A stretch of 64,000 nucleotides of DNA, taken from the NCBI GenBank assembly GCA_018292915.2, contig JACVVK020000088.1:482501-546500 (forward strand), written 5' to 3'. The translations under genes and the position numbers were made by a program. This stretch comes from Batillaria attramentaria (lineage: Eukaryota; Mollusca; Gastropoda; Batillariidae). The notes beneath the pieces were generated by a model, which had not been told where the DNA came from, did not search any database, and worked only from the letters and a program-made list of their open reading frames with translations. Each line of letters begins with the position of its first letter. Within the stretch, counting starts at the first letter, position 1. This document shows positions 11,117 through 22,089 of this stretch, in pieces.

Positions 11117-11969
11117 ATCCCATAAAGTTGTTTCTCCAAATTTCAGTTATTTTGTGTGTTTATTGTTGCCGGTGGGTCCCCCCGCCCCCGCCCCCCCCCC
11201 CCCCCTTTAAGTCCGTAAGACCTACCAAACACACTAGATCCGCTCCGCTATAGCGGATCTAGAATCTTAGGAGAGAGAGAGAGGGGGGGGGGGGGAGAGA
11301 GAGAGATGTGACGTCAATTGACGTCAACTTCACGTACGTCATCTGAAAGAGGGCACTTGTTCATGTGATTTCCCTGTTGGTGGTGTGACTTCCCTGAATT
11401 AAATTAATTTTTACGTGAAATCTGGAAAACGGACTTAAATGCCTTGGATTGTTCTAACGAAATGGCAAAATTGGAATTGTTTGGGTCGGTGCTTCTCGCA
11501 GGAACTTGAAAAAACGTTTTTAGCTAAAATCTCTGTTATTCTTAATATTCAAGATATAACAGTGCAATAGTTCCTGTCATATGTGCAGTTGTTACACTTG
11601 ACAAAAATGCCGGGATGGTGAGTAATCTGAAGGAGCCGTTTTCATAGATAGTTGGCCTTATACGCAAACGATCCCTACCTCAGAAATTTTTTTGTTTTGT
11701 TTGGCACGGTCTGTCAGAGCTACAGAGCTGTGCTACAAACCTATTCAGTATAACTGGATGAACTTCCCAAATCTAGAAAATGAAGGCATTTGAACATTTT
11801 TTTCGTAAAAATACGTTACATGACCGATTTCTTTAAATGGGCGATAACTCTTCTAAAAATGCAGCAAGAGAAAAATCGTGAAACCTACCTCTGGAGCAGG
11901 TGAATTCCCATTTCATCTCAAAGTAAAAAGCTCTTCAACGAGGTGGTTTAGGGCATAGCTACAATCACA

Positions 11970-12033
<64 letters not shown>

Positions 12034-12222
12034 GCGCATCGCACATCTCCCGCCAAAAAAGAACGCAGCAGCATAGTGTGCACGTCAAGTGTCTATGACG
12101 CAGATTTCGTTACGTCACTGTCTGCGTGAAAGTATGTACTGTCTGGAGTAAAACGTCAAAGTCGTGTTTTGTATCACTGAAACTTGCTGCTGCGCGCAGC
12201 AAAATCTGCCCCATCCCAAAAC
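11117..12222 (-). mobile_element. T-family nonautonomous element, copy 1
   Basis: On the minus strand the element runs from GCAGATTTTGCTGCGCGCAG at the right to GGAGAAACAACTTTATGGG at the left. Shared internal blocks with the other copies include CAAAATGCCGGGATGG, CCTAAACCACCTCG and CGCCAAAAAAGAACGCAGC. It has no coding capacity and contains two perfect TGACGTCA sites at 11309 and 11319. Confidence 0.8.
11965..12030. repeat. (CA)n microsatellite inside T copy 1
   Basis: About 30 CA units at the same internal position where other T copies carry CA tracts. Confidence 0.93.
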
Positions 12223-12228
12223 AACTTT

Positions 12229-12389
12229 TAAACAAGGAGGAACGGCCCCGTCCTACAAAGTTGTTTCTCCAAATTTAACGTTATTTTGTCTGTTTTGTTG
12301 TTATTGTTGCCGGTTCTCCCCTCTTCAAGTCCTAGATCCGCTACGACCTCGACCGATTAGCCACATGACTGGGGTTGGGGGGGGGGAGC

Positions 12390-12423
<34 letters not shown>

Positions 12424-13822
12424 GAGAGATATGACGTCAATTCCGTGAACTAATGTCTTGTGATTTCCCCGCTGGCTTTGTGACTTGCCCGACTGAATTA
12501 TTTTTTCACCGGAAATCTGGAAGATCTAGAGGACTGGTGAAATGTCGGAGGCAGTGACGATACTTGCAGATTTTGTCTGTGAACCAAACATTTGACGTCA
12601 GCCTCATGTTGTTCGTCTGACAGATGATACTTCTTCATATCTTCTGATTTCCTTGTTGCTTTTGTGACTTCCGTGACTGAATTTTTTTTCTCGTAAAAAT
12701 ACGAAACATGACCGATTTTTAAAAGTAGGCAATAACTCTTCTAAAAATTCGGCAAGAGAAAAATCGTGAAACCTACCTCTGGAGCATATGACTGCATATG
12801 TCATTTCAAAGTAAAAAGCTTTCCGACGAGGTGGTTTAGGAGATAGCCATCATTACATCTGTCCACACACACATACCTCCACACGACGACGATACTTGCA
12901 CATTTTGTCTGTGAACCAAACATTTGACGTCAGCCTCACGCTGCTCGTCTGACAGATGATACTTCTTCATATCTTGTGATTTCCTTGTTTCTTTTGTGAC
13001 TTCCGTGACTGAATTAATTTTTACATAAAATCTGGAAGATCTAGAGAGCTGATGAAACGTGGACTTAAGTGCCTTGAATTGTACTTACGAAATTGCAAAA
13101 TTGGAACGTTTTTGACCGGCGCTTCTCGCAGAAACTTGAAAAAATGTGTTTATCTAAAAGCTCTGTTATTCTTAATACTAAAGCTCTAATAGTGCAGTAG
13201 TTCATGTCATGTGTGCAGTTGTCACAAGTGACAACAGTACCGGAATGATGAGTAATTTGAAGCAGTCGTTTCATAGATATTTGGCCTTATATGCAAACCA
13301 CCCCTACCTCGGAAATTTTTTTTTTATTTTTACACAAAACCTGTCAGAGCTACTGAGCTGTGATACGAATACAGTCAGTATAATTAGATGATCTTCCAAA
13401 GTTCAGAAAACGAAGCCATTTGAACATTTGTTTTCGTAAAAATACGTAACATGACCGATTTTTTTTTTAAATCGGCGATAACTGTTCTCAAAATGCGGCA
13501 GGATAAAAATCGTGAAAGGTAGCTCTGGAGAATGTGACTGCCCATTTCAAAGTAAAAAGCCCTCCGGCGAGGTGGTTTAGCAGATAGCCATCATTACATC
13601 CGTCCACACACACAGACGTCTCACAACTCCCGCCAAAAAGAACGCAGCAGCATAGTGTGCACGTAAGGTGTCTATGACGCAGATTTCGTTACGTCACTGT
13701 CTGCGTGAAAGTATGTATTGTGTGGAGAAACGTCACAGTGTTGATTTGTATCACTGAAACTTGCTGCTGCGCGTAGCAAAATCTGCCCCGTCCCATGAAG
13801 TTGTTTCTCTATAGAGAAACAA
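12229..13822 (-). mobile_element. T-family element, copy 2, nearly full length
   Basis: The left end is AACAAGGAGGAACGGCCCCG followed by AAGTTGTTTCTCC; the right end is a perfect 24-bp palindrome at 13799-13822 (GTTGTTTCTCTA plus its complement). The interior matches copies 4, 5 and 8. No protein is encoded. Two related sub-blocks repeat inside (12530-12650 and 12870-13010). The ends GTTGTTTCTC suggest short terminal inverted repeats of a DNA transposon derivative. Confidence 0.85.
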
Positions 13823-13825
13823 CAT

Positions 13826-14452
13826 AAACAAGATGGCCATCAGCCCAGTATGTTGTTTCCATTCAATGACCTGCTGTAGTCACAGTCGTAGTCGTTGTGT
13901 CATGTATGCAGCCCGCGCGCACACGAACGCAAGCTCTCTGACAATAAGCATGCTGACATAAAGAAAGTACTGGAAACCCTTTCCGTGCCTCTATGCACTT
14001 GCAAAAACCCCAAACACATGAGGTCGTGTGAGCTCGCCTAGCTGGTTGACGTCACAAACTTTTTGGCGTAAGCGAGGTTCTACATGGGTGAATGAATTCT
14101 TGTAATAAAGTCGTTCCCCTTTGACAGAGTTACTTCCCGCAGACCTGACTAACAGACGATTGCTTACTGGTATCGGAGAAGAGACCCTCTCTCTCTCTCT
14201 CTCTCGCCTTAGACACAATTCACACACACACACACACACACACATCCACACAGACGGCACTCACTGAGGAGGAGAAGCGCCAGCATCGATGACGCACGTT
14301 TTCTTACGTCATTGTCAGAGTTACACTTGCATAATCGTCTCTGCGGGAGATCGGCAGTGACGTGCGTTTGTACCACAGATGCTTGCCCATGAACGTGGAA
14401 AATTTAGCCCGACCTATGATGTTGTTTCCATTACTATGGAAACAACATAAAA
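13826..14452. mobile_element. U-family element, copy 1
   Basis: The left end is CAAGATGGCCATCAGCCCAG followed by TATGTTGTTTCCAT; the right end has ATGTTGTTTCCATTACTATG then GAAACAACAT, a near palindrome at 14420-14447. The left 300 bp are repeated at 54605-54920, and the right 170 bp are repeated inverted at 61199-61370. A (CA)n and (TC)n tract lie inside. It is noncoding and related to T in its terminal GTTGTTTC. Confidence 0.75.
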
Positions 14453-14458
14453 AGAAGC

Positions 14459-14489
<31 letters not shown>

Positions 14490-14984
14490 CGCCAAAAAAT
14501 CCAGAAACAATGATTAAAAAAGTCAAGAAAGACGCGAGAGACGAAGCTGCCATTTTCGTCACATGATGATGATGATGATGATGATGGAGACTTGATATAG
14601 CGCACGGCTCCACCCTAACTGAGTGCTCACGGCGCTTAGGGAGAGGTTTTGAAAGGAAAGATAGGTTATAAAAAATAAAAAATAAAAACACCCAGACTCT
14701 GTTAACCCTCTGCAAAAGACGGATAGGCGTGGGGAGTCCCATATGATATGGGACTCAGCAACGGCAGTCGTCCGTCGGAGGTGGTGAGAAGTATGAGACA
14801 TTGCCCTACGAACGAAGGGCATGACCCCATGAACCGCCTGCGGCATCGAGGCATTAGTTCGACGTTATAACAAAGACCTCTCTCTGCGGTCTCTGGCCGC
14901 TTTGGCCTTGAACTGAATCAGAATAATCGTTAAGTTGGATGGGTTGTTTTGTTCACTCATAAATGCAGATTACGTTTCTTTCAG
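14453..14984. other. Intron 3 end: simple repeats and a LINE-like tail
   Basis: (CAA)n at 14461-14489, (ATG)n at 14564-14586 directly followed by GGAGACTTGATATAGCGCAC, which looks like the inverted 3' tail of a LINE or SINE (microsatellite plus 'GCGC..TATA'). Nothing coding before the exon 4 acceptor. Confidence 0.55.
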
Positions 14985-15167
14985 GACTCAACATGGGCGA
15001 CGACAACAAAGACGCACTGCTGAACAAAAAGGTCGTCATACAGAACATGACGTCTTCTGACCCAAGACCGCTCTTATGTCCAATACACTCATCGTCCCAT
15101 GATGACGTGGTGGTGTGGTACAAGGACGGTAAACCAGTTCCCCCGGACCCCACTCCAGACAACAGCA
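14985..15167 (+). CDS. aGPCR exon 4: first half of an Ig-like domain
   Basis: The acceptor TTTCTTTCAG ends at 14984 and the donor GTAAGT starts at 15168; both ends are phase 1. The protein has Leu-Leu-Cys-Pro followed about 14 residues later by Val-Val-Trp-Tyr-Lys-Asp-Gly-Lys-Pro, the B-strand Cys and C-strand Trp pattern of immunoglobulin domains, then a proline-rich turn and an Asn-Ser-Ser sequon. Upstream residues include an Asn-Met-Thr sequon. The domain is completed by exon 5. By position it sits between the lectin domains and the membrane-proximal region. Confidence 0.88.
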
Positions 15168-15289
15168 GTAAGTTATCCCATGCTGACTGTGTGTAAGCAA
15201 GTTGTGCATGCTAGATGTGCATCGTCATTGCTATATACATGAGGCAACATGTACGTCATCGGCACACTAGGCCCAGTAGGTGGTACCCA

Positions 15290-15956
15290 ACGTCATGAGG
15301 CAACACATTCTTATCATGTGACACCCACTTTGATTTCCCTGTTGCTGTTGTGACTTCCTTGACTGAATTAATATTTACCTAAAATATGGAAGATATCTAG
15401 AAGATATCTGGTAGATCTAGAGGGCTGCTGAAACGTGCACTCGAATATCTTGGATTGTACTTACGAAATCACGAAATTGGAACTCTTTGGACCGGTGGTT
15501 CTCGCAGAAACTTGAAAAAAAAAAATGTTTAGCTAAATTCTCTGTTAAAAGCTGTAACAGTTCAGTAGTCATGTGTGCAGTTGCCACATGTGATAAAAAT
15601 GCCGGGATGATGAGTAATTTGAAGCAGGCGTTCCGTAGATATTTGGCCTTATGTGCAAACCACCCCTACCTCAGACATTTTTTTTACGCAATATCTGTTA
15701 GAGCTACACGACTTTTGCTACGAACCCATTCAGTACCATTGAATGAACTTCCAAATTCTAGAAAATGAACGCACTTGAAACAACGTTTTCGTCCGAAAAC
15801 GTAATGTGACTGATTTCTTTAAATGGGCAATAACTTTTCTAAAAATGCGGCAAGTGAAAAATCGTGAAACTTACCTCTGGAGAATATGACTGCCCATTTC
15901 AAAGTAAAAAGCCCTTCCAACGAGGTGGTTTAGGAGATAGCCATGATTACACCCGT

Positions 15957-16027
<71 letters not shown>

Positions 16028-16180
16028 ACTCCCTCCAAAAAGGTGTCTGACGCAGATTCCGTTACGTCGCTGTGTTCGGGGAAAGTATGTATTGTCTGGA
16101 GGAAAGTCACAGGCTTGTTTTGAATCACTGGAACTTGCTTCTGCGCGCAGCGAAATCTGCCCCATCCCACAAAGTTGTCA
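15290..16180 (-). mobile_element. T-family element, copy 3, truncated
   Basis: Internal blocks match copies 2 and 4 (GATTTCCCTGTTGCTGTTGT, GCCGGGATGATGAGTAATTT, CGAGGTGGTTTAGGAGATAG). The right end stops at GAAATCTGCCCCATCCCAC with only a remnant of GTTGT, and the left end lacks the usual terminus. Confidence 0.8.
15957..16022. repeat. (CA)n microsatellite
   Basis: About 32 CA units inside T copy 3. Confidence 0.95.
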
Positions 16181-16275
16181 AGTTCTCTGAGAAAAACTGA
16201 GGGCGAAGCATGAGGTATATCCAGTGTTTGTTTTCACCATTATTTACATTTTTATCGCAAACCCAGCCCCAAGCT

Positions 16276-16374
16276 GACCCCTAACCGTAAACCCTAACTT
16301 CTAACCCTTAACCCCATTTAACCTCGATTACTAACCCTAAACCTCTAGAAACTGATTACTAACCCTAAACCTCC
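16276..16374. repeat. Degenerate telomere-like CCCTAA array
   Basis: Repeated CTAACCC and CCCTAAAC words in a loose array, on the strand opposite TTAGGG. Too degenerate and short to be a telomere; an interstitial remnant or chance CT-rich repeat. Confidence 0.5.
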
Positions 16375-16508
16375 GCCATAATTACTGTTGGGCACGCGGC
16401 GAGCGGGTCCACACTGAGTACACTCTCGAGAGAGTGACCAACGTTTATGTTACCGTCGAACGCAGTCGAACCTTAACTGCGCTATGTGCTAAGTTATGTG
16501 CAATGTGC

Positions 16509-16509
16509 A

Positions 16510-16556
<47 letters not shown>
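16509..16556. repeat. (GT)n microsatellite near exon 5
   Basis: About 22 GT units, 70 bp upstream of the exon 5 acceptor. Confidence 0.93.
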
Positions 16557-16624
16557 TGAGTGAAATAGAGCTCGCGTTTGAGACGCGTTTGTTTACATTG
16601 TTTTTTTTTTTGTTTTTTTCATAG

Positions 16625-16789
16625 GAAGTCCCGGAATCCTTCAGCTGAACGTGAAGCTGCTGCGACGACTGGGAGTGTCGGAAAGACGCCTGCAGCCCGC
16701 ACTGCTGCAAGGAATGTACTGGTGTCGAGTATGGAGACAGTACCCGCTTCAATCTCTCACTTCCCACAGAATGTTCGTGCGCTTTCGGG
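16625..16789 (+). CDS. aGPCR exon 5: second half of the Ig-like domain
   Basis: A long T-rich tract and TAG acceptor end at 16624; the donor GTATGT starts at 16790. Both ends are phase 1. The reading frame contains Leu-Leu-Gln-Gly-Met-Tyr-Trp-Cys-Arg-Val-Trp, the F-strand Gly-x-Tyr-x-Cys motif that pairs with the exon 4 cysteine, and ends with a beta-strand-like Met-Phe-Val-Arg-Phe-Arg. Together the two exons give an Ig-like domain of about 100 residues. Long introns on each side carry repeats only. Confidence 0.87.
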
Positions 16790-17328
16790 GTATGTGTCAC
16801 GTCAAAACTGAGGGTGTGCAGATCTCTGTAAACATCTAGGGAGTAGAACAGCGTACATTAGCCCCTTAAATTTTGCTGCCGTTGACCGCAGCTCATCAAA
16901 CTGAGACGTCGTTAAAAGTATGAGCTAGGAGGACCCTCAGCACAAACATGAAGATGTGTTCTAGTAGAACCATAGTTACCAGCAGCTCTCAAAGATTAAA
17001 GTGATAAGTACAAAGCTGTCGGTGTCCTCGCCAATCCTGGTTAGTGCGATACCAGGACTGGCGGTGACACCGACGAAGCCGTACTAGGAAACGTCATGTT
17101 TTGCTGCCAGGAAAGGAAAGCAACTGTTTAGTAAAATCACGAACTTTTCAGTTTTAAACCTTGCGAATGTAGTATCTTCGGACTTCCCCATGCCAGGTCA
17201 CGAATTAAAAACGCTTGTGCCAGTGAGTTTGGAAATTGACACCATTTAAGATGTAACATCAAACTCGGGTTGATTTTATTTGTGGCTGCATACGTTTTTT
17301 TTTTCTATACGTTTCTTTCTGTCTCCAG
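16790..17328. other. Intron 5 without recognised features
   Basis: No repeat family, RNA gene or coding signal seen. A short GGTGTCCTCGCCAATCCTGG / CCAGGACTGGCGGTGACACC inverted pair lies at about 17020-17071. Confidence 0.5.
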
Positions 17329-17530
17329 ACGTCATCACATTAAACGGGTTTGTGAAAAGTAGCAACGTATCAATGGAGACAGCCATCTTCTTCAACGAAA
17401 TGGGATACGCTGGTGGCTTGCCAGGTATCATTGCCACCGACTTACAGCAGATGAACGGCAGAATCTATGAAAGTGTACACCAGAATCATCCCTATCTGTC
17501 TGATATTGTGACGGAGGCAGTGCATGTCGA
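17329..17530 (+). CDS. aGPCR exon 6: unassigned ectodomain segment, part 1
   Basis: The acceptor CTGTCTCCAG ends at 17328 and the donor GTGAGT starts at 17531; the exon enters in phase 1 and leaves in phase 2. It encodes about 67 residues beginning with an amphipathic strand (Ile-Thr-Leu-Asn-Gly-Phe-Val), then a helix-like stretch with a Phe-Phe-Asn-Glu motif, and ends in alternating Val/His residues. There are no cysteines. The strand-helix-strand pattern continued in exon 7 would suit a SEA or other ferredoxin-like fold between Ig and HormR/GAIN, but I do not recognise a family signature. Confidence 0.82.
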
Positions 17531-17792
17531 GTGAGTTTTGTTCACAACAGCTGCAGTCATTTATTTCCATTGCATGTTCTTGTTCAAGTCATTAGTTTAA
17601 GGATACTGGTCAGTCTCTGCAGCACCAACTCACTTAAGCACCTGCACAGACACAGACTCGCTCAGGACAGAACGGACAGAAACCCAAATTCATATCTGCT
17701 AACATGACTACGCAACAAATAACTGAAAACAAACATGACAAACTTAGTACATTCGTGGTATATTGTGCATATTTTGTTCTGTCGTATGTCAG

Positions 17793-17989
17793 CGCCAGTA
17801 CAGGGGAAACGGAATTCAAGACTTACCTATGCCTGTCAACAGTTGGATTACCGTACTCAGCAAAAGGTGCAGTTGTGGATAGTTATCTGAGAGCGCTGCA
17901 CACAGAACTGATCGCCAATGAAGATTCTGTGCGGAATAACTGGTATTTGCCGACGCCGTTTGAACAGGCTTTCCGGATTATGATGACAG
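17793..17989 (+). CDS. aGPCR exon 7: unassigned ectodomain segment, part 2
   Basis: The acceptor TATGTCAG ends at 17792 and the donor GTAAAG starts at 17990. Phase 2 on entry and phase 1 on exit fit both neighbours. The first residues read Thr-Glu-Phe-Lys-Thr-Tyr-Leu-Cys-Leu-Ser, a likely strand, then a long helix-like stretch with Leu-Arg-Ala-Leu-His-Thr-Glu-Leu. Exons 6 and 7 together give about 130 residues with one cysteine. The next coding exon is 21.6 kb downstream, and the split Asp codon matches exactly. Confidence 0.82.
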
Positions 17990-18029
17990 GTAAAGCAGGC
18001 AATCATTTTTTTTTTAATGGGGATGGGGC

Positions 18030-18235
18030 AGATGGGATTTTTTAATGGGATGGGGCAGATTTTGTTGCGCGCAGCAGCAAGTTTCAGTGATACAAAACAA
18101 GACTGTGACGTTTCTCCAGACAACACATTCTTTTGCGCACACATTTGACGTAACGAAATCTGCGTCATAGACACCGTACGTGCACACTATACTGCTACGT
18201 TCTCTTTGGCGGGAGTTGTGAGACATGTGTGTGAA

Positions 18236-18316
<81 letters not shown>

Positions 18317-19395
18317 ACGGATGTAATGATGGCTGTCTCCTAAACCACCTCGTCGGAGAGCTTTTTACTTTGAGATGACATGTGCAGTCATGTGCTCAAG
18401 AGGTAGATTTCACGATTTTTCACTTGCCGAATTTTGAGAAGAGTTATTGCCCATTTTAAACAATCGGTCATGTTACGTATTTTTAAATTCTATGAAAAAA
18501 ATGTTCAAATTCCTTTATTTTCTAGACTTTTGAAGTTCCTCCAATTACACTGACTGTGTTTGTAGCACAGCTCCGTAGCGCTGACACATTTCGTGTAAAA
18601 AAAAAAAAAAATTCCGAGGTAGGGGTGGTTTGCATATAAGGCCACCATGTCTATGAAAAGACTCCTTCAAATTACTCATCATCTCGGCACTTTTGTCACG
18701 TGTGAAAACTGCACATATGACAGGAACTACTGCACTATTATAGCTTTAGTATTAAGAATAACAGAGCTTTGAGATAAACATATTTTTTCAAGTTTCTGCG
18801 AGAAGCGCCGGTCAAAAAAGTTCCAATTTTGCAATTTCCTAAGTACAATCCAAGGCATTCAAGTCCACATTTCACCAGCTGTCTAGATCTTCCAGATTTA
18901 ATGTAAAAATTAATTCAGTCTCGGAAGTCACAAAAGCAACAAGGAAATCACAAGATATGAAGAAGTATCATCTGTCAGACGAGCAGCGTGAGGCTGACGT
19001 CAAATGTTTGGTTCACAGTACCGTCACTGCCTCCGACATTTCACCAGCCCTCTAGATCTTTCAGATTTCATGTGATAATAATTCAATTGGGGAAGTCACA
19101 AAGCCAACAGGAAAATCACAAGACATAAACAAGCATCCTCAGACGATCTCAGCGCTAGAGGCAGACGTCAAATGTTTAGTTCACGGAATTGACGTCATCT
19201 CTGTCTCTCTCTCTCTGTCTCCCCCCCCCCCTCCCCAGTCATGTGGCTAATCGGTCGAGCTCGTAGCGGATCTAGTGTCATTGGTAGGACTTGAAGAGGG
19301 GAGAACCGGCAACAGTAACAACAAAACAGACAAAATAACATGAAATTTGGAGAAACAACTTTGTAGGACGGGGCCGTTCCTCCTTGTTTCTCTCT
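18030..19395 (+). mobile_element. T-family element, copy 4
   Basis: It begins GGGGCAGATTTTGTTGCGCG and ends GACGGGGCCGTTCCTCCTTG with the preceding GGAGAAACAACTTTGTAGG. All internal T blocks appear in order. The left palindrome is missing. A long interrupted (GT)n lies at 18233-18314, and perfect TGACGTCA occurs at 18995 and 19190. It starts only about 40 bp past the exon 7 donor. Confidence 0.83.
18233..18314. repeat. (GT)n microsatellite
   Basis: GT tract with one GAAT interruption inside T copy 4. Confidence 0.93.
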
Positions 19396-19432
19396 CTTGT
19401 TCTCATTGAAATCCAATGTCGTAGCTGTAGAA

Positions 19433-19501
19433 CTCGATAAGCAAAATTGAATATTTTACAGGAGACCGCGTCTCCTGTAAAATATTCAGTTTTACCTATC
19501 G
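19433..19501. repeat. Imperfect palindrome, about 33-35 bp arms
   Basis: Arms centred on the CGC at about 19467 share GAATATTTTACAGGAGAC and its complement, then ACTCGATA with three mismatches between. It lies immediately downstream of T copy 4 and would form a stable hairpin. Confidence 0.8.
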
Positions 19502-19787
19502 AGTGGCATATCACGAAAAGCGATTTTTGGCGAATATTAACAAACACAAGTGCTCAAAGATACCTGAGTTGGAACACGTTCTCCAACAGACAGACACGTC
19601 ACAACTTAACGCTTTGCACAATTCTTCTTTTGCATACATTATTACATATGACACACTTTTTTTACCTTCTACCTTTTGCCCAGACGAATGGAACGTGGAA
19701 CCCTGCCTCTTTCTTTGCCTTCTGTTACCGTTGATTTCTTATTTGTATTCTTATTCCTCTTCAAAAGTTTGATTCTAACCTGTTTTG

Positions 19788-20720
19788 GTGCACCCTCCGG
19801 GGCAGCCACCTTCTCGTGGTGGGTCAGTGGCGTATGTGGCTCGTCGACCTTGTGGGCTATGCTGGATAGGGTCACCTATACCAGACAGGCCACAGGCGAG
19901 GGTCTAGCTAAGAGTTGCCGTCTAGTGTGCGGAATAGACTGGTGACATTAGATATGGTGTTCATTTCTCTTTGTTGTAAACACATATTCAGTTCTGGCAT
20001 CATCTTGGTAGAAGATATTCTACAATGTTGGACTGGTCCCTATATACTAACCTGCAGGGCCCATTTTAGTCCGGAGGCTCAAGTGGTTTAGCCCATCCGT
20101 TCATGCAAGACCCATTTCAGTCTTGTAGCTCACTTATTTCCCCCTTTTGTGGCCTTTTAAGATCCGGTATTTACCGTGCTCCGCGACCGTGACGGGGGAG
20201 GATGACCTGGTAGTTGAGGTTTCCTAGAGGTCGCGTCGTTCAGGGGCCAACGCGCTACTTTGGTCTTGAATTCTCCTGGACAGGAGGCTAGGTGGCCTGG
20301 TCATGTTTTGCCCGGCTGTACCTTCGAGTAGTCGGTTGAGACCCTGGACACCACCCGATGGTCTTTGTTGCCGATTTGGTGTCACACTATAGCGGCCCTT
20401 TCTTCTTGGAGTTGCAGCAGTAAGCGGTGGCTTAACGGGTCAATCGGGGTGTCAAATCTCCGAGTATATTCTTTGGATAGCACCGGTGCACGTCGGCTGG
20501 AGACCCGGCGACACCATGTGCATCCCCTTGTTGGCCTCGGTGGCCAAAACAAGGTTACATACAAAACTAAACGGCTTGCTGTTAAACGGTCAAGGGACGT
20601 CCTGTCCGACATGGACAGTAACAGTGATGCTGAGGACCTCGGTTCTGAGCGGTGTTCACCTGCGGGCTGGTTGTGTTTGTTTCTCGCTGCGCCAAAATAC
20701 TCTGTATTTTCGTAAATTAG
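19788..20720 (+). mobile_element. LINE 5' region fragment (same head as the LINE at 48991)
   Basis: The first 130 bp (CTCCGGGGCAGCCACCTTCT, then CGTGGTGGGT, GCTGGATAGGGTCACC, GACAGGCCACAGGCGAGG) match the head of the I-type LINE at 48991 and more distantly the 5' end of the intact RTE-like element at 55746. Later a degenerate open stretch near 20600 encodes Asp-Met-Asp-Ser-Asn-Ser-Asp-Ala-Glu-Asp, plausible as the start of a LINE ORF1. No RT follows; the fragment stops near 20720. Confidence 0.6.
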
Positions 20721-20737
20721 CCGCTTCATCAGTGAAT

Positions 20738-20802
20738 TATTTCAATTCAATTCAATTCAATATAACTTTATTGTCTGTCGATGGCAGAAAATTTTCTTCT
20801 GG

Positions 20803-20861
<59 letters not shown>

Positions 20862-21250
20862 TAATTTATCTAGACATATAAATCCATACATCTTAAACAC
20901 AGATCCTAAAGTAATGTGTGATGTCCAAGTCTAATACTATGCAACTAAACTAAGAAATCTAAACTAAAACATGGCAAGGGCATGGCGGACATGACACAGC
21001 TGAGTAGTAAGCCCAGTTATGAAAATCTCAACAAATAAAATCTATACATACTGGGGACGGGCAGTAAACACAGACTACAGACTATCAACTACAGACTGTC
21101 ATCTACGTGTTCGCCTGACTTCTACGATTCCGGTGATATATTTCATGTGATTTTACGTTGAGCAGAAGAACAGATCTTGATCTTTCTTCCATCACCTGTA
21201 GAGGCAAGGTGTTAGGGTACATGTGCACTCTAAAGTACACGTGTGCTCTG
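20738..21250 (-). repeat. Probable LINE/SINE 3' tail on the minus strand, then unassigned sequence
   Basis: (ATTCA)n at 20741-20760 directly followed by ATATAACTTTATTGTCTGTC reads on the minus strand as GACAATAAAGTTATAT plus a microsatellite tail, as in LINE 3' ends. A (CA)n lies at 20803-20860. The remainder to 21250 has no recognisable coding part. Confidence 0.5.
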
Positions 21251-21360
21251 CTTTCAAGTTTTTGGCCGTTTCGTGTTGAACTGGGTTGTGTATTGTGGCG
21301 GTGAGTTACGTCGGTGAACTGTGTTAACCGTGAGCTGTGTTAACTGTGAACTCTGTGAGA

Positions 21361-22035
21361 ATGAATCGAGGGGCAAAGAGAGGACTTTTTCAGTCGCCGT
21401 TCTCGTCGGCGAAGGAGGACCAAAGCAAGGGGAAGAAGTCTCGTGATCTGATGGATGTTGCCGACGTGTCAAGCGACGATGCTACTGGGGGCCTGAGAGA
21501 GGGGGAGAAGAAGGAACATGGCAAGCTACAGTTCGATGTTGCTGCCATCCGCGAGACTGTACTGTCTCGAGTCAACGACACCTTGAGCGGCTTCAAGGAC
21601 AAGGACAAGAGTAGCGACTTCGACAAGCCGCTCATCCGACAGCTGACGGATCCCGACGCTCGCCACTGCCGTGTCCGTAGCGGTTGAGGAGGTGATGAGA
21701 GGGATAGTGAGAGATTTTGACGAGCGCTTTAGCCAGCCAGAGCGTGTTACCAATGAGAAACTCCTGGCCAGCGTCACCCGCGTCACGTACGAAAATGACC
21801 GAGTGCAACAATACACCAGGAGTCGGTCAGGGTGCACGGCATCAAACAGGACGCAAACGAAACGGCAGAACAAGTGGAAGGGAAGGTGATGGACATCTTC
21901 ACCAAGTGTGGGGTTGATGTCAAGCTGGATGACACAGTCGCAATCCACCGTGTTGGGAAACTGAAGAACGGGTCCCGCCCTATGCTCGTTAAGTTCATCT
22001 CCAGACGCAAGAGACGAGAGGTTATGAATCACAGT
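21361..22035 (+). pseudogene. LINE ORF1 remnant, frameshifted
   Basis: The first piece starts with ATG at 21361 (Met-Asn-Arg-Gly-Ala-Lys-Arg) and is rich in Lys and Asp; after two frame changes it continues as His-Gly-Ile-Lys-Gln-Asp-Ala-Asn-Glu-Thr and Val-Ala-Ile-His-Arg-Val-Gly-Lys, then Pro-Met-Leu-Val-Lys-Phe-Ile-Ser-Arg-Arg. This is the RRM/CTD pattern of non-LTR retrotransposon ORF1 proteins. The endonuclease of the same element follows directly. Confidence 0.75.
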
Positions 22036-22089
22036 GCTATAATGGTGATGAGCTTTATGGTGCTGTGTGTAATGACGCTAGCAATGGTG

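Noticed and set aside
2226..14985. Direct splicing of exon 2 to exon 4
   Set aside because: It keeps frame but leaves CTLD2 without its last cysteines; exon 3 supplies them, so it is preferred, with skipping kept as a possible isoform.
16276..16374. Chromosome end or telomere
   Set aside because: The CCCTAA words are degenerate, cover only about 100 bp and lie inside an intron.
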